DNA of 64,000 nt from Oxytricha trifallax. Its lineage: Eukaryota > Ciliophora > Spirotrichea > Sporadotrichida > Oxytrichidae. This document shows positions 47,248 through 60,500 of this stretch, one piece after another; position 1 is the first letter of the stretch, and every line of letters begins with the position of its first letter. The position numbers and the translations under genes are program-made. Under the pieces are notes generated by a model, which saw only the letters and a program-made list of their open reading frames with translations, did not search any database and had not been told where the DNA came from. The stretch spans positions 1 through 64,000 of the forward strand of contig ARYC01017078.1 in the NCBI GenBank assembly GCA_000711775.1, in the 5' to 3' direction.

Positions 47248-48369
47248 ATGCAAAGATTGAACTAATTGAACAATCATTTCGTAGACTCCCAGTCTGACGT
47301 GTGGGTACTCAAGAACATCGTGCCACATGAATTCAAGAAGCTTGGAGACTTGAAGGGGAAGACACTCTTCATCACTGGTGCTTCAAGAGGAGTTGGACTG
47401 GCAATCGGTTTGAGAGCTGCTAGAGATGGAGCTAACGTAGCAATCGCTGCAAAGACAGTCACCCCAAACCCTAAACTTGAGGGTACTATTTACACTGCAG
47501 CTGAAGAAATCGAGAAAGCAGGTGGAAAATGCTTGCCAATCAGTTGTGACATCAGAGACGAAAAGTCTGTAAGGGATGCCTTGGAGCAAACTGCTAAGCA
47601 TTTCGGTGGTATCGACATCATTGTCAACAATGCTTCAGCTTTGTACTTGAACAAAGTCGAGGAAACTGACATGAAGAGATTTGACTTGGGAATGAGCGTA
47701 AACACTAGAGGTACCTTCTTGGTATCTAAGCTTGCTATTCCCTACCTTAGAAAGAGCAAGAACGCTCATATTCTCACAATTTCACCACCACTCAGTGAGA
47801 TTCAAAATGTAAGTTGAAATATTCCATGAAAATCTTCGCTATTGAATTAATAAATCTTAATTACTTCTTATAGCCAATCAACTGGTTCGCTGCTTAAGGT
47901 ACAGGCTACGTCACTTCAAAGTTCGCTATGTCAATGATTACTCATGTAAGTCTAATTAATTTTTCTCCTTTTATGATAATAATCAATACGGTGCTTTCCT
48001 TAACCCCTTTATATAATTCAATTTTTAAAGGGTCTGTCAGGTGACTTGAAGAAAGACGGCATTGCTTGCAACACCCTCTGGCCCAGAACCATGGTTGCAT
48101 CAGCTGCCGTGAAGAACTTACTCGGAGGAGAGGCAAGCATCAAGAAGTCAAGATCCCCAGAGATCATTGCTGAGGCTGCTCATATCATATTCACCAGTGA
48201 TTCAAAGACCACTACTGGCAAAAACTATATTGTAATACATTAAAGATTAATGTCTTATGTTAATTAATAGGATGATGAAGTTGTTGCTTCAGTTCATGGC
48301 CCAGATATATTTAGAATTTATCATTAATTTATTTAGTATTTCAGCGATCAAATTGTTATAAGTTTATGA
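47248..48369 (+). CDS. Short-chain dehydrogenase, HSDL2-like
   Basis: The start is ATG 47248, because the frame MQRLNQLNNHFVDSQSD reads through a TAA as Gln. Three introns (47809-47873, 47946-48030, 48232-48270) have GTAAG/GTAAT...AG borders. The Rossmann nucleotide site is LFITGASRGVGLAIGLRAA. NNAS follows, and the catalytic Tyr-Lys pair is GYVTSKFAMS. The N-terminal part and the ALYLNKVEET, LTISPP and ACNTLWPRTMVASAAV stretches are typical of the HSDL2/peroxisomal SDR group, but there is no C-terminal SCP2 domain. TGA lies at 48367-48369. It is more GC-rich than its neighbours, has no IES and is likely highly expressed (inference). Predicted activity is NAD(P)-dependent oxidoreduction of a lipid-like substrate. 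Confidence 0.9.
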
Positions 48370-48635
48370 CAAAATACAGAATTAACAAGGAGGGAAGAGA
48401 AATCGACTTGTTCGCTGATTTCCTTGTTTGATAGAAAAATAAAGTTTATCAAAAACCAAAGATAGATAAAAATATTTATCAAAAATAGAATTAACTTATT
48501 TATTTCATCAATAATTCCAAATAATATTAATGCTGCAAATATTTATTCTCAATATTATCTTCTCATAGTACTTATCTCAATGAATATTTTGTGATGTTTA
48601 TTAAATTAAAGCATTATAGGGTGATTTATATATAA

Positions 48636-49590
48636 TCAATTTCTTCTGTTATAATTATAGTTATAGTTGTGATTATTATTATTGTTCAGATTGTTGCTCG
48701 ACATAGTGTTGCTCTGTCTGCCCTGGTCCTCGTTGATTGTGTCAGAATTCTTTGATATTCTTGATTTGGTGTGGTCGTGCAGTCTGTTGAGGAATTTCTG
48801 AGTGGAGTCTAATTCATTAGATGACGTATTTCTATTGGAGTTAGACTCATCTATCATATATAAATATGTAAAAACAGATCTAAAATATTTAACATTTTAC
48901 TGAATATATATAAATCAACTTAAGCATTAAGATATAGGTTAAAATATAGTTACATAAGGATCTTCGTTACTGTACTTGAGAATAAATATCAAAAATTATT
49001 ATTTGATATAAAAATATTAAAAATGTCTACTCCTTCTAGGAGATCCTTCAATAGTTTGTAAGGGATTATATCTAAAAAATAATTTCTTAAAACAATAAAT
49101 TTGATTCTTACTTATCAGACTATGACATTAATCCCTTTGAAATCTACACACAATAAAATTAAGTTTTATAATTATTCACAATTTATCATAAAGTTATCCA
49201 TAGTAATTCATTAAAAACTTAACTTTTATTAATTTATATACTTACCCTTGAAGCTGAACTACTCTATAATCCGCTTTTATAGCAATATTTATCATAAATA
49301 ATGAAAGAAATAGCTGTAGCTATAATTATGCCAAGAGTCAATCCAAAAAGCACATAATTCACAACCCAGATTTCATGTGGATCTATAGGGGAAGGATCTT
49401 CAGATGACTTTAGCGATAGCTTCAACTTGTTTTATGCTATTAAATTGTCTAATAGGTAGTAGTTATTATATATGATAAAAATTATTAATAGTATAGAATA
49501 TAAATTTACTATTAGAAGGGTAATGATTATTGTTAATTAGTTAATTGTTTATAATAAGTTATTCCAGCAATTCTGTGGTTAAGACTGCAT
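48636..49590 (-). CDS. Small membrane protein with Asn-rich tail, unknown
   Basis: The minus-strand gene runs from ATG 49590 (MQSQPQNCWNNLLQTINQ) to TGA 48636. It has two predicted helices (IIITLLIVNLYSILLIIFII and VNYVLFGLTLGIIIATAISF). The cytosolic region is built from small exons (KSGLQSSSASR, ISKGLMSQSDK, LQTIEGSPRRSRH) and a last exon starting MIDESNSNRNTSSNELDS and ending in an Asn/Tyr-rich run. Introns start GTAAG. The gene is tail-to-tail with the dehydrogenase gene. No family is recognised. Confidence 0.55.
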
Positions 49591-51102
49591 ATCACCTAAA
49601 ATAATGATGATTTAATCATATCAATTTTACCTAATTAATTCATTTTGATTTTTCAATTAAATATTATAATTATTTAATTAATGCATTTCAATTGTATTAC
49701 TATTCTTTTTCATTGGATATTCGCAGTTTATTTTAGGAATAATTGACAAAATATTTACTAAGAAATTTGTTATAAACTTTATAATAAAATGAAAAATAAT
49801 TCTCATTTACAATTATTCAAAGGAAATAAGTCATAAGATTTGAAGGAGTTAAGCTATAGTTAACATAACTTGAATTAAAGAGTCTAATGATACATCAATA
49901 AGGAAGATAATACTAAATGAAAATAAATGTTAAGTTTACCTGAAATAAGTATTTTAAATTATGCTTAGAATTCAAAAATTAAATATCGATTGAATAATGA
50001 TTACTTGTAATAAAATGGTGATGATTTAAATAATTAAATTTAATGTATTTTAGTCTTTAAAAAATAGAAAATATAAAAAGTTTATAACGATTCAAATTAG
50101 TATTGACTTACTAAGACGAATTATGTCTAGAATAAATTATAAATTTTTGGGGAACATTTTTTAATTACGGGGATTCACATATGTTTTTTATATATGATTT
50201 TACATGCATAACAAAGAATTAAAAATCATAACAAAATCAATTTATTTTAGAATAATATGCTAATTATATTTATTTTAATTTTTTAATATTTCTTTATATT
50301 ATCAATTCTAATCCTTAACACAATTGCCTAAATCATTAAATCTCTCTAACCAATCATCTTGAAGCTCTTAAGGATTTATTAATATTAGTAATGACTTTGA
50401 TAAATTTGATTATGGGACACAAGAAGTTTCTAAAATTATAAAACCTTAGAAGAAAGTTAAAATCACATCTAAATAAAATTAAGATAAAGGAGAGTACATT
50501 TATTAATAATTATAATTCAATAGTATATTTATTTAACTACCCTTTAATTATCTATTTGAAAAGTTATCAAATAAAATCTAAATGCATCAATAAAATGTAA
50601 AAAATTTAAATTAATTATCATAGACTGCCCTAAAACCCTTCACTAAAAGGTATGAAGTTATATATAAATTTCTTAAAAATCATTTTAATTCCCACGAATC
50701 TTTTATAAGGAGAAAAAAAATAAGATTCTGAAAATTAATTATGTTAATGTTTTCTGTTTTAAATTTATTTTTCATATGAAATATAATTCATTGACATAAT
50801 TATTTTACTTAATTTTTAAATTTATCTATATTCTTATCTAATATTTTTATATTTATAGTTCTAATCTAATATTTTTATATTTATAGTGAAATGGGATTAC
50901 CATAGAATTAAAATCAAGATTAGGTTATAAATAAATAAAATCTAAATGCAAAGTCTTAATCTTTTCTTGAAAGAATTTAAGATAAATCTAAATTAAAGGT
51001 AAATCAAATAAATAACAAATCTAGCTTGAGATCTTTCGATTTTTATATATAAGTTTATTATATTATTTTTAAAATATAGATTTTAATGATGATTATGGAA
51101 TA
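49591..51102. other. Intergenic AT-rich DNA with a 28-bp tandem duplication
   Basis: No gene is seen. At about 50838-50889 the unit CTAATATTTTTATATTTATAG plus 7 bases is present twice in tandem. The stretch separates two gene starts facing apart. Confidence 0.5.
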
Positions 51103-54100
51103 ATGAAGGTCTAATTTGACAAGAAAATTTAAAATAAAATAACTAAAAATAATAATTCTAAACATAAAAGTTAAAGTAAAAGCTATAGAAGTTTGTCACA
51201 AGACTTAGACTATCATCAATAATCTTCTCTACAAAATTTGTAAAATATTGATAAAAATAAAAGTACAATATATTCCAGTAGATCATTTAAAGTATATTAA
51301 TAATTATACAAAAAAGTAAAAAGAATAGAAATAAATTCAATTAATTATAATCATATTCTGATGGATCTAACAGCTTAAACGAATTAGAATCAATTTCAAT
51401 AAAAGCTTCAAATGTTTATCAAATTTTATGTACATTAATTATATTTTTATGATCGCCATATTTTATTAAGTAAAATATATAGTAAATTTTAAATGTTTAA
51501 CTACCATCAATCAGTTAATCTAGCTAAGTCCCTCCAAGCATTACGATAAAACATAGAGGATCTTCTTATATTAGTATAATTTAAAAAAAACAATTCAAAT
51601 TATTTAGATAAAAATTAATCTTCTTAACATGAATCAAACAATTAATCTACTTTACAAACACATTAGAAAATAACGATTAAATAAAGATTAAATGCACCTA
51701 ATAGTAAAATAGAATTTCACGATGCTTTCAATTTTGATGGAGATTATATCTATTAAGTATTTATATTTGTATTTTATTTTTTAATTATATTAAAGATGAT
51801 GAATTGCCAATTCCTACCAAATAATATAAGCAATTTGAAAGACCAAAACAAGCTTAACCAGGTGGGTTAATCATGAATTTCTTATAAATTTGTTAATTAT
51901 ATAATACTTTACCAAATTTATATATGAATGTTTATTAATTTATAATTTTGACACTCTAGCTAAAGCAATACTTTAAGACGAAGATGATTAACATTTGAAT
52001 TAACCTATTCACTCATACTCTCATATCAATTTTAAAAACAATCTGGCTAAGGAATATTATTTTTTAATTTAATTACTTTTTTATATAATTTACAGAAAAA
52101 AGTTCTATCAAATTTTTGAAGATAATTGTGGGTAAACTATTTATTTATTGAACACAAAGAATTTATGTAACAGTAAAATCTAACCATAAGATCTGAATTG
52201 AAGTCATTAAAACTTAAAAAATAGAATTTAAGTTTAAATAAGTATTAACCAGTGGATAATACAATAAATGAAGAAGTTTATGAAAGTGAGTAAGATGAAC
52301 TATTTGATTATTAAATTCCTAAATTGAAGAAGAGAAATATTGTTAAATTCATCTATAAATATTTTTTATTTTTGAATTAATATATTGATGATATAATTAA
52401 AAAAATCATTTTGGCTTTAATAATGTAACTCGTATAAGTATACCATTTAGTTGAGCTATTCGAGTAAACCTATATAAATCTTTTTGAGTAATAAGATTGT
52501 TTGAATATTTTTGGTTAAAATATGTATTTAATTTCATTAAATATTTTGCCTTTAACATGAAATTAAATTTGTAGTGTTTTAATTGGATTAAATAAATTGT
52601 AAAACCATAGAGAAATTATCTTGATACTTTATTTATTTAAATGGAATCGAAATTTGATAAAAAGTTATAACTCTAAGACCCACTTTTAAATATTTCAGAT
52701 ACAAATGACAACACTTCTCAATAAACTTTATTTATATTTTTTACATAATGCCAAATCTCAAGTAAATTTCATACTTATTTATATAATTTAAATCAAAACT
52801 TAACATCCGAAGCTATCTCTAAGAATCCAAAGCTTATTAGGACTTATTTTTATGTTTATAGCCATTACTCTTATGAATGTAGCAAACATTTTCCTGAAAT
52901 AATTAATAATCTCTGATTCAGGTATAAACATGCTGGAAATCTTTATAGCCAGGGGTATTGTGCAGATGCTTTTCAATTATTTAATTCGAATGACCATCAA
53001 CGATCCAAATATTTCATTCAAATATATTACCATGCAGCAATATATCAAGTTATTCTGGAGGTTTTCACTTAGTTATGTCTCATGGTTTCTGTAGCTAGTC
53101 GCTTTCAACTATCTTCCCATTGGGATCATACAAGTAGTAACAATTAAATTTATGTAGAATATTAACCTTTGAACACACTATAAAATTAGTCATTTATTTA
53201 TCACATTGATATTTATTCGACTATTAATATATAAGTAATATAGAATTTAGTTCCTTTATTAACAGCGATATTCGGCTATCTAATTCTGAGAGAAAGATTA
53301 AAATCTATTGAAATCATAAATATGATAGTATCATTCTCAAGTGTGATATTTATAGTAACATGCTCGTACTTATTTCAAGGGAAAAATGACACTTTGAATT
53401 AAATTTCCTAATTTATATTTTTATTCGCAATTTGCTCAAATGTACTCAGTTCTGTACTGGGGGCCTTAACTGGAGTAGTAATTAGATAGTTGAAAGATGT
53501 TCATTTTACTTATAAAATCAAAATAGAGAATATATTAGGGTTTAAATTATTAGTAGTTATAGTAACAATTAACTTAAATTATTTTTTTTACTTTGATAGC
53601 AACATTTCAAGCATTTTTGACGATTTCAATATCTTTTGTATTGCTTTTGGTATACAATTTCATAATGACTTCCAAGCATTTTAATTACAATATTGAGGGT
53701 GAGGATGTTGTTAATCTCCTTGGCATGTCTGTGCTTTCGTCTATAGCTCAAATATTTTTCATAAATGCCTTGTTCTTTGATAAAGCTGGTAGATGCGCAA
53801 GTTTATTCATGCTCAATATAGTATCATAATAAAAAATTTAATAAAACTTTGATTACCAAAAGATTAAATTTTTGTATTTAAAAATGTCTTGTTTTTTAGT
53901 TTTACAATCTTAAAATCAATCCATTTATATTTGATTTTAAAGTTCATTAATTTCAACTTTAAAATATAGTATATGGGTACATGTCAGATGTGCTAGTATT
54001 CAACTATTAAATGCAGTGGTACGAAATTTCAGGAACTTGTGTGCTTATCGGATGCTCAATAGTAGTATTTGTAATCAAATTTTACTATTTCAGAAGTTGA
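51103..54100 (+). CDS. Drug/metabolite-transporter superfamily (SLC35/EamA-like) protein
   Basis: ATG 51103 opens a Gln/Ser-rich cytosolic N terminus spread over several small exons (YRSLSQDLDYHQQSSLQNL; KIEFHDAFNFDGDYIYQ; DDELPIPTKQYKQFERPKQA; EEVYESEQDELFDYQIPKLK). From about 52.8 kb come the membrane helices: LLGLIFMFIAITLMNVANIF, then LEIFIARGIVQMLFNYLIRM, SWFLQLVAFNYLPIGIIQVV, PLLTAIFGYLILRERLK, NMIVSFSSVIFIVTCSYLF, FLFAICSNVLSSVLGALTG, LTISISFVLLLVYNF, MSVLSSIAQIFFINALFFDK and a last helix ending at TGA 54098-54100. The R(A/G) in helix 3 and the LRERL motif after helix 5 are typical of EamA/DMT carriers. About ten helices fit the family. The substrate is unknown. Confidence 0.7.
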
Positions 54101-54582
54101 AATTACGATATATATATCAATAATCATATAATATTTTATTTAAATTTTACTAAACAAAAAATTTTAATTTAAACACGATTTTAATTTCAGTTTATTTTTT
54201 CCATAAGTTTATATTAAAACTTAATATTACCAAAATGATAGATTACAATTGAATGAATAAGCGCAAATTAAATAATAATAATTAATTTAAATAATAATTT
54301 TTGTATATTTAAGCGTAAATAATAAATGGAAAATAGTGACAGGAAAATGTCAAATTTATCGCACTCAAATTTAATCACAACTACAACCTCAAACAAAAAT
54401 AAATAAACTTCTATTCCAATTTCTTCCTCCAATTTAATTTCATCAAGCTTTTAAATTTATTTAATATAAAAACATTAAAAAAACAAGTGATTTTGAAGTA
54501 TTAAAGTATTAAATATATAAATAAATATTAAAATTAACTTAAAATTATAATAAAATTTAGCTTGAATTCTGGGAGGGGTGGC
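54101..54582. other. Intergenic AT-rich DNA
   Basis: No motif was recognised between the transporter stop and the next start. Confidence 0.4.
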
Positions 54583-57130
54583 ATGTAAGACAATTTAAGC
54601 AGCTCGTAAATAGGTAAGTTAAATCATATATTAATATTCAATATTAGTGCTACAAAAAGAGTAAATATATGATTCGAGATAGTCAGCCAAGAACCAAGCT
54701 AAGTAAGTGTTGTAATAGTTTAAGTTTTTCTGGCTATATATTATTCGTAACTATAGATAAAAAAACAATAAAATTTTCAAAGTCAAACTTATTTGATAAT
54801 TAATTACTGAAATAATTATTAATGTACATTATTTCCAGTCATTTCGACTTACTAACTAACTATTTTTACTTTATTTAAAAAATAATTTTCCTCTTATCTC
54901 AATAAATATTAGTTTGAACCTTCATTCAAAATTTCTTTGTTTTGCTTCTTCAATAATGATAATAATGAGTTTATATAAATAATTGAAAAGAGTAAAAATT
55001 AACTAAATTTCTATAGATTGTTTTAGTTTCAAGAAGATTGTAAGAAAACCTCAAACTTTTTAGAGTTTAACTCTGAAAATACATTAAGTCTTTTTTCTTC
55101 TGGTGGCTATTACTTTAATTGTAATTTGTCATAGAAAAAGTACATTTAGTTATTTTAGTTATGGTATTGAAGATAATTTATAATAAAAACATTGGCTTTT
55201 AAAGCGTTCACGGGTATCATCACGGTGAAAGCTAAGACTATCCATTCCAAAATTTAAAATAGTATCAGAACTTCTAAATAATGTAAACTTTAAATAATGG
55301 CCTTACAGAATATGATACTCGAATGCCTGGTACATCAGCTTTATCATCTTTGGTAAAAAAAATAATTAATGATTTACTTGGTTCAATTAATTCATAATTA
55401 TTAGGGAATGCTTTACTTTTAACTATAGGTTAATTTATACAGATATAATTATTTATAAAATCTTAGCAGTCAAGTCAAAGCACCAATTAAGGCAAAAACA
55501 ATCTATTTTTCGAAAGTCCTTCGAAATACATATCTCTTAAGAAGTACAGACAAGACAATGAATATTTCATCAGATCTTAATGTGAAGAGCTAATTGATTT
55601 ACAAAAGAAATCCTAAATTGAACTTTCTGTGATGCAGAGTGCTGCTCTAGGTAGTTCATAGAAATCTAACTCAAATGTTACTAGTCAGATATCTGGGGGT
55701 TAGTCTAATGTGAGAAGTGCACCAAGAGATAGCTTTTTGGCTGGAGTTGATGTAAAATATTATAAGTAATGTAATATTGTAGGAAAACATTTGAAATTGG
55801 GAAATTATATTTAATTAAATTAATTTTTAATTAAAATATTGCCAGTTAAAATTGGCCAATTTAAACGATCTTGGGCTCATTCGATAGAGGATTCAAAATT
55901 AGCTGGACTTTATTATTGGCGGTCCTATTTTATCGCATTCCTGGAGCGAGATAACTTCACTTTAATGTGAGGGTATAATTTAATGAATTTAATTGCATTT
56001 AATTAAAGTGAAGTTATCTCGCTCCAGGAATGCGATAAAATAGGACCGTCAATAATAAAGTTCAGCTAATTTTGAATTCTCTATCGAATGAGCCCAAGAT
56101 CGTTTGAATTGGCCAATTTTAACTGGCAATATTTTGATTTAAAATTAATTTAATTAAATATAATTTCCCAATTTCAAATGTTTTCCTACAATAATACGAT
56201 TATAGGTTAAAGCATAACATGATGAAGTTTTCGGAAGATAAGTATTGCAAACAAAATTAAAGTTAAATTCTTATCTTAACAGAGAACAAAGATAGAAACT
56301 TTATAGTCTATATTTTTTAGCAATACCGAGCAAAAACGTGTAGATTAAAGCATGGTTTGAGCAACTCTGTCTAGCAGATAAGGCTCTCTCCTTGACAGTG
56401 GTTGACAAATAACTAGTGAATTTAATTCTAGAAATGTACCAGTTATATTGTGCGTATCGTCATGGCAAGTTTACCAATAATTACCCTACTTCTGAAAGTT
56501 AAAATAGCTATGGATATTCAAATCGAAATCAAACCGATATTGACAGCTATAATTTAACAAACAAATTTAAACCTTATTTTACTCTTTCATATTTAAAGCC
56601 TAATAAAATTTGATCTTATGATATTTATTATACATGAAACTTAAGTAAGAATAGTAAAACCATTTATTAATAAAATGTAGGCATTTTAAAGTGTTGTTCA
56701 AGAAACCTCATTATTAATCAGAAAATTAATATTCTCGATACTTACGCGATCAAAATGAAGCAGAAGACATCCTGATTGGCTCTATTCGACTATTAAACTT
56801 GAGTAAATCTCAAAAAGGTAAGTTAGTTATATTTGAGATTTTTATTTTTTTTTACTAATTTTAACTTTTATTCTAATAGATACCTAAAGTAAGAGTTCTA
56901 CCAGTAATTAGGAGGGTAGCAGCTAAAGCAGTAAAAATGTGAAGGATAATAAATAAATCAGGAAGATTAAGCTGGATGAAGCCAGAAAGTTGAAGGAAAA
57001 GCAGCTAACTCAGTTTGATGCTCTAACAATCGAACTTGGGTATTATAAACAAAAATTCTTATAATAATATGCTACAAATTTAACAAATATAGACTATCAA
57101 ATTCGAAAAATAATTATACTCTAAATCATA
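54583..57130 (+). CDS. Q-rich protein of unknown function, interrupted by a foldback element
   Basis: A plausible start is ATG 54583 (MQDNLSSSQI, then intron). Later stretches read KKTSNFLEFNSENTLSLF, YQNFQIMQTLNNGLTEYDTR, SPSKYISLKKYRQDNEYF, SGGQSNVRSAPRDSFLAGVD, IKAWFEQLCLADKALSLTVV, LILEMYQLYCAYRHGKF and KIKLDEARKLKEKQLTQFDA. The region around 56.35-56.45 kb is the best-structured, helical part. At 55777-56191 foldback F4 lies between coding stretches, inside an intron or IES. One IES with AAACCT pointers is at 56569-56708. The stop was not fixed because the frame stays open beyond the likely end. No domain is recognised. Confidence 0.55.
55777..56191. mobile_element. Foldback element F4 (palindromic, 415 bp)
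   Basis: The ends TTGTAGGAAAACATTTGAAA and the mirror are flanked by TAATA on both sides. The core boxes are the same as in F3 (TTGGCC, GATCTTGGGCTCATTCG, GGACTTTATTATTGGCGG, CGCATTCCTGGAGCGAGATA). The length is identical to F3. It sits between coding stretches of a gene, so it must be removed by DNA elimination or splicing. Confidence 0.85.
56569..56708 (+). other. IES with AAACCT pointers
   Basis: AAACCT occurs at 56569-56574 and 56703-56708. Keeping one copy joins LTNKFK to PHYQSENQYSRYLRDQNE in frame. The 134-bp interval includes an in-frame TGA if retained. Confidence 0.75.
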
Positions 57131-57591
57131 ATAATTTAATTGTGTTTATTCAATAGTACTCCAATCTTAACTTTTTCTTTGAGATTAAGTGAATTGAAAT
57201 TTATATTTTTGCTTTTTATAGTCGAAAATTTACTGGAAATAGTAAAAAATAATGAAATTCACTATATAGAAGGAAAATTATAATTAAGTGTATAGAGAGA
57301 TTTGATAGTTCAGAAATTTATTCATAAAATAATTGGTTATCTTTTATTTAGTGTCCCAATAAATTATTGCATAATTATAATTGATATATAGATAATTTTT
57401 TTAATTCAATAATAAAATTTTTAAAAGTTCGTTCTAAATACAAAACAAAAAAGAGTTTTGTAATTTATTATAATTTTCTATATTTAATTTAATTGCTAGA
57501 AATTTACAAGAAACAAGTATTACTTAACAATATATGGAATTTAGTTTAATTAAATGTCTGAGCTTTTTATTTTAATTGTAGAAATAATATA

Positions 57592-60500
57592 ATGACTAAT
57601 ATTTATTAAATGATGAATACCATGTAAGACACTAATAACTCCATTATTAATGATGCAGGTAATAAAACCCTATTAGACTAACAAAACAATCAATTGCATA
57701 ACTCTGCCATTATTAATAAAATTGATAATTAAGCCGATTCACTGTCTAATTCACAAATACCTATTAATTAAGATTTAACATCAATAATGAAAAGTGAGAA
57801 TTAGGGTACTTTGAATCTACTTGTCACTAAAGTATAGAGTTTTTTTGATGAGAAACTGTTGAGCAACAAGCGACGTAAATTAATTGATGATAAACGCGAT
57901 AATCCAATATCTAATAGAGCCGCAAACAGATCTAAGAGCAGGTAAGTTGAATAAAAATGCATTAATAATAAAATAAATCCCAAAGAAGTTTAGATTTATA
58001 AGGCAGTATGCAGATTTATTCACTCCAAATAAACTGTTATTTTTTTTATTAATATTAAGTTTATGGGATATGTATTTATTACTATGGAATAATATTTTAT
58101 GTTTTATTCTATCAATTTATCGTAACCTTTAAAATCATAGAGCTGTTAGGAAAAATTAATATATCATTATAAGATTTCTTTAAATATCACACAATTAAGT
58201 GACTTAAGAACAAATAATATTTATTAAATTCAAGATCTTTGAGTTCAAGAGGATCAATGGTTAGTCAAGAAGACTCATTCATGAACAACTAATTGACTAA
58301 TTAAGATGGTTTAAATGATAAATAACTTCCTCCTGTTTTTAACTACGATTATATATTTCATATTAAAATCCCCCCCAAAAATGTGGAATTAAAAGCATTT
58401 TAAGTAATTATAATTTATACAATTCAAGAAATGTGATAATGGAGTAGGACTAGGAAGACACTCATTAAAACCTCACAAATAAACATGATTTAAATACTAC
58501 CCTCAAAAAAATGCCAACTTTATTAACCAAATCTTGGGAGGATGCCATTAATAGCACAGCTCATTAATATGTGGATGATTTAATGACTAAATCTTTCTTA
58601 CATAAAAATGTTGACGAAAATATCAACGAAAATATAGTCGATAATATTTAGAAACCCACGTTTAAGCGTGGACCGACTGTGTTCTTATCCCGTAGGCAGT
58701 CTACCAAGTCTGAAGATTTAGAACAGCAAGCGTAGATTGACAATGATGACCTAAAAAATTAAGAATTGGAAAGCAAAAACGATTAAATTGCTATGAAGTA
58801 AGCAAGTATTAAGGAGTCTTAAGTAGATGATTAATTAATAGCTGGATAAGGTCCATAGGTGAATGCACTTGCTTAATATGTTGAAATTTTTAATTTGTTT
58901 AATTAAGTTGCACTTTTACTAGCCAATCAAACAACAATAAACGAAGAATAGCATCTGAAAATAATCCAAGACTAAGAAGATTTAAGTCTCTAAGCCATAG
59001 AGGCAATACAAAACATAATAATCTAGGAAGAACTCTAATCTCAGAGTTAAGCTATAGATAAAAAACTTACTTAAAAATTAGTGAAGAGATCTATGATTTA
59101 AGTGGAGTTCAAGGTTGTTAAGGAGTTATTAAGGAATCTATGCGGATAGGAGCAGTCAAATTTGGATGAGAAGATTGTAGAGGGGACTTTCGAGAAAATC
59201 ATGGATAAAGTCAATGAAGATTTAATACAAGAGTAGTTTCATTATAATATTCAATAATAAAACTTAGAACTGTAAAGACTTTTAGAAATTAAATATTTTA
59301 AATAGTTTTCAGAAGTCTATAGTAAGTTTGAAGATAAAGTAAGCTAAAATATGGATGATTTACTGCTTGAGTCTGTGGTTTAAGCATTAATCAAAGAGTA
59401 TAATTTATAAACAAAAATCATGTAGTGTTTCACTCAACTTTAAAAATATTGTTTATTATTTTAAATGTTAAATTGTAATTATAAAGTGACAAGATGGAAA
59501 GAAAAACTGAAAAACTATTATAAATTAAGCAATTAACTGATAAAAATGATGCTGATAGATAAAAGTAAATTCTGGAAGAAAACATGAAAATAGATGAGGA
59601 AAAATTAAAAGTTTAATAAGACTTCGAAAAATTACAATTAGAAAAGACAAGGTTGCTAGAAGAACAAGAAAAAATAAATCAAGACAGGTAAACTTATAAA
59701 ATAGCTTAGATTATGATTTAAATTAGCAATTTGATTAAATTTAGTTTTTATAAAATGATGTTACTATTGGTACATTAAGTTTAGCGATTTATAGAAGAGT
59801 AAAAATAAATAGAGGAAGAAAACAAACTTAAGTTACTTTAAGAATAGCAAAGATTAGAAAAGATGTAAGAAGACATACTTTTTTAACAATCCTAGCACTA
59901 ATCTAAAATTGATGAAATGGTTCTCAATTAACCATCTTTTATTGAAAAGTCAAGTATTGCAGATGAAATTCAAGATGCTAACTTATAAAGATTTAATTTT
60001 TATTATAGCTATTTAAACTTTGCCAAACTAATTATATCTGTGTCTGAACTTCATGATAACTAATTAGGTATTCCAATTCGCAAAGCATCCTCAAATCTTT
60101 CCTAAAAGCAAATTAATTTAACTCCTACTTCAAAGCAAGCCTTAAATAATGTACAAAGAATGATTACCATATCTAAGACCCTAAACCACAATCTTTCTCC
60201 AGCAGTACATGAAGATTACAAGCCTATTATAGTATAAGACTCATCTAATATAGTATTATCAAGCGCAATTTTGCATTAAAAATCAGAATTTGATCAAAGT
60301 TAATCTTAATAAATAATTGATCCAATTGATAAATTAGCTGACTAAGGTGTCTCTTTGATACTTAAAGAAGTTTTTGATGAGCTTTATAACTGGGATGTGG
60401 AAGAGCTCAAGCAAGATATGTATTAGAAATTCTTTGATAATATTTCAAATAAAACTGAACAAAAAATGATAGGGGAGTTAATTAAGTAAACAGCTCATTA

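Noticed and set aside
47274-47705. Three minus-strand ORFs overlapping the dehydrogenase gene
   Set aside because: They are antisense shadows of the dehydrogenase, which has full catalytic motifs and introns on the plus strand.
58368-58380. C-run followed by AAAA next to an IES pointer, resembling a telomere
   Set aside because: There is a single unit with no repeat, lying within coding sequence (KIPPKN); coincidence.
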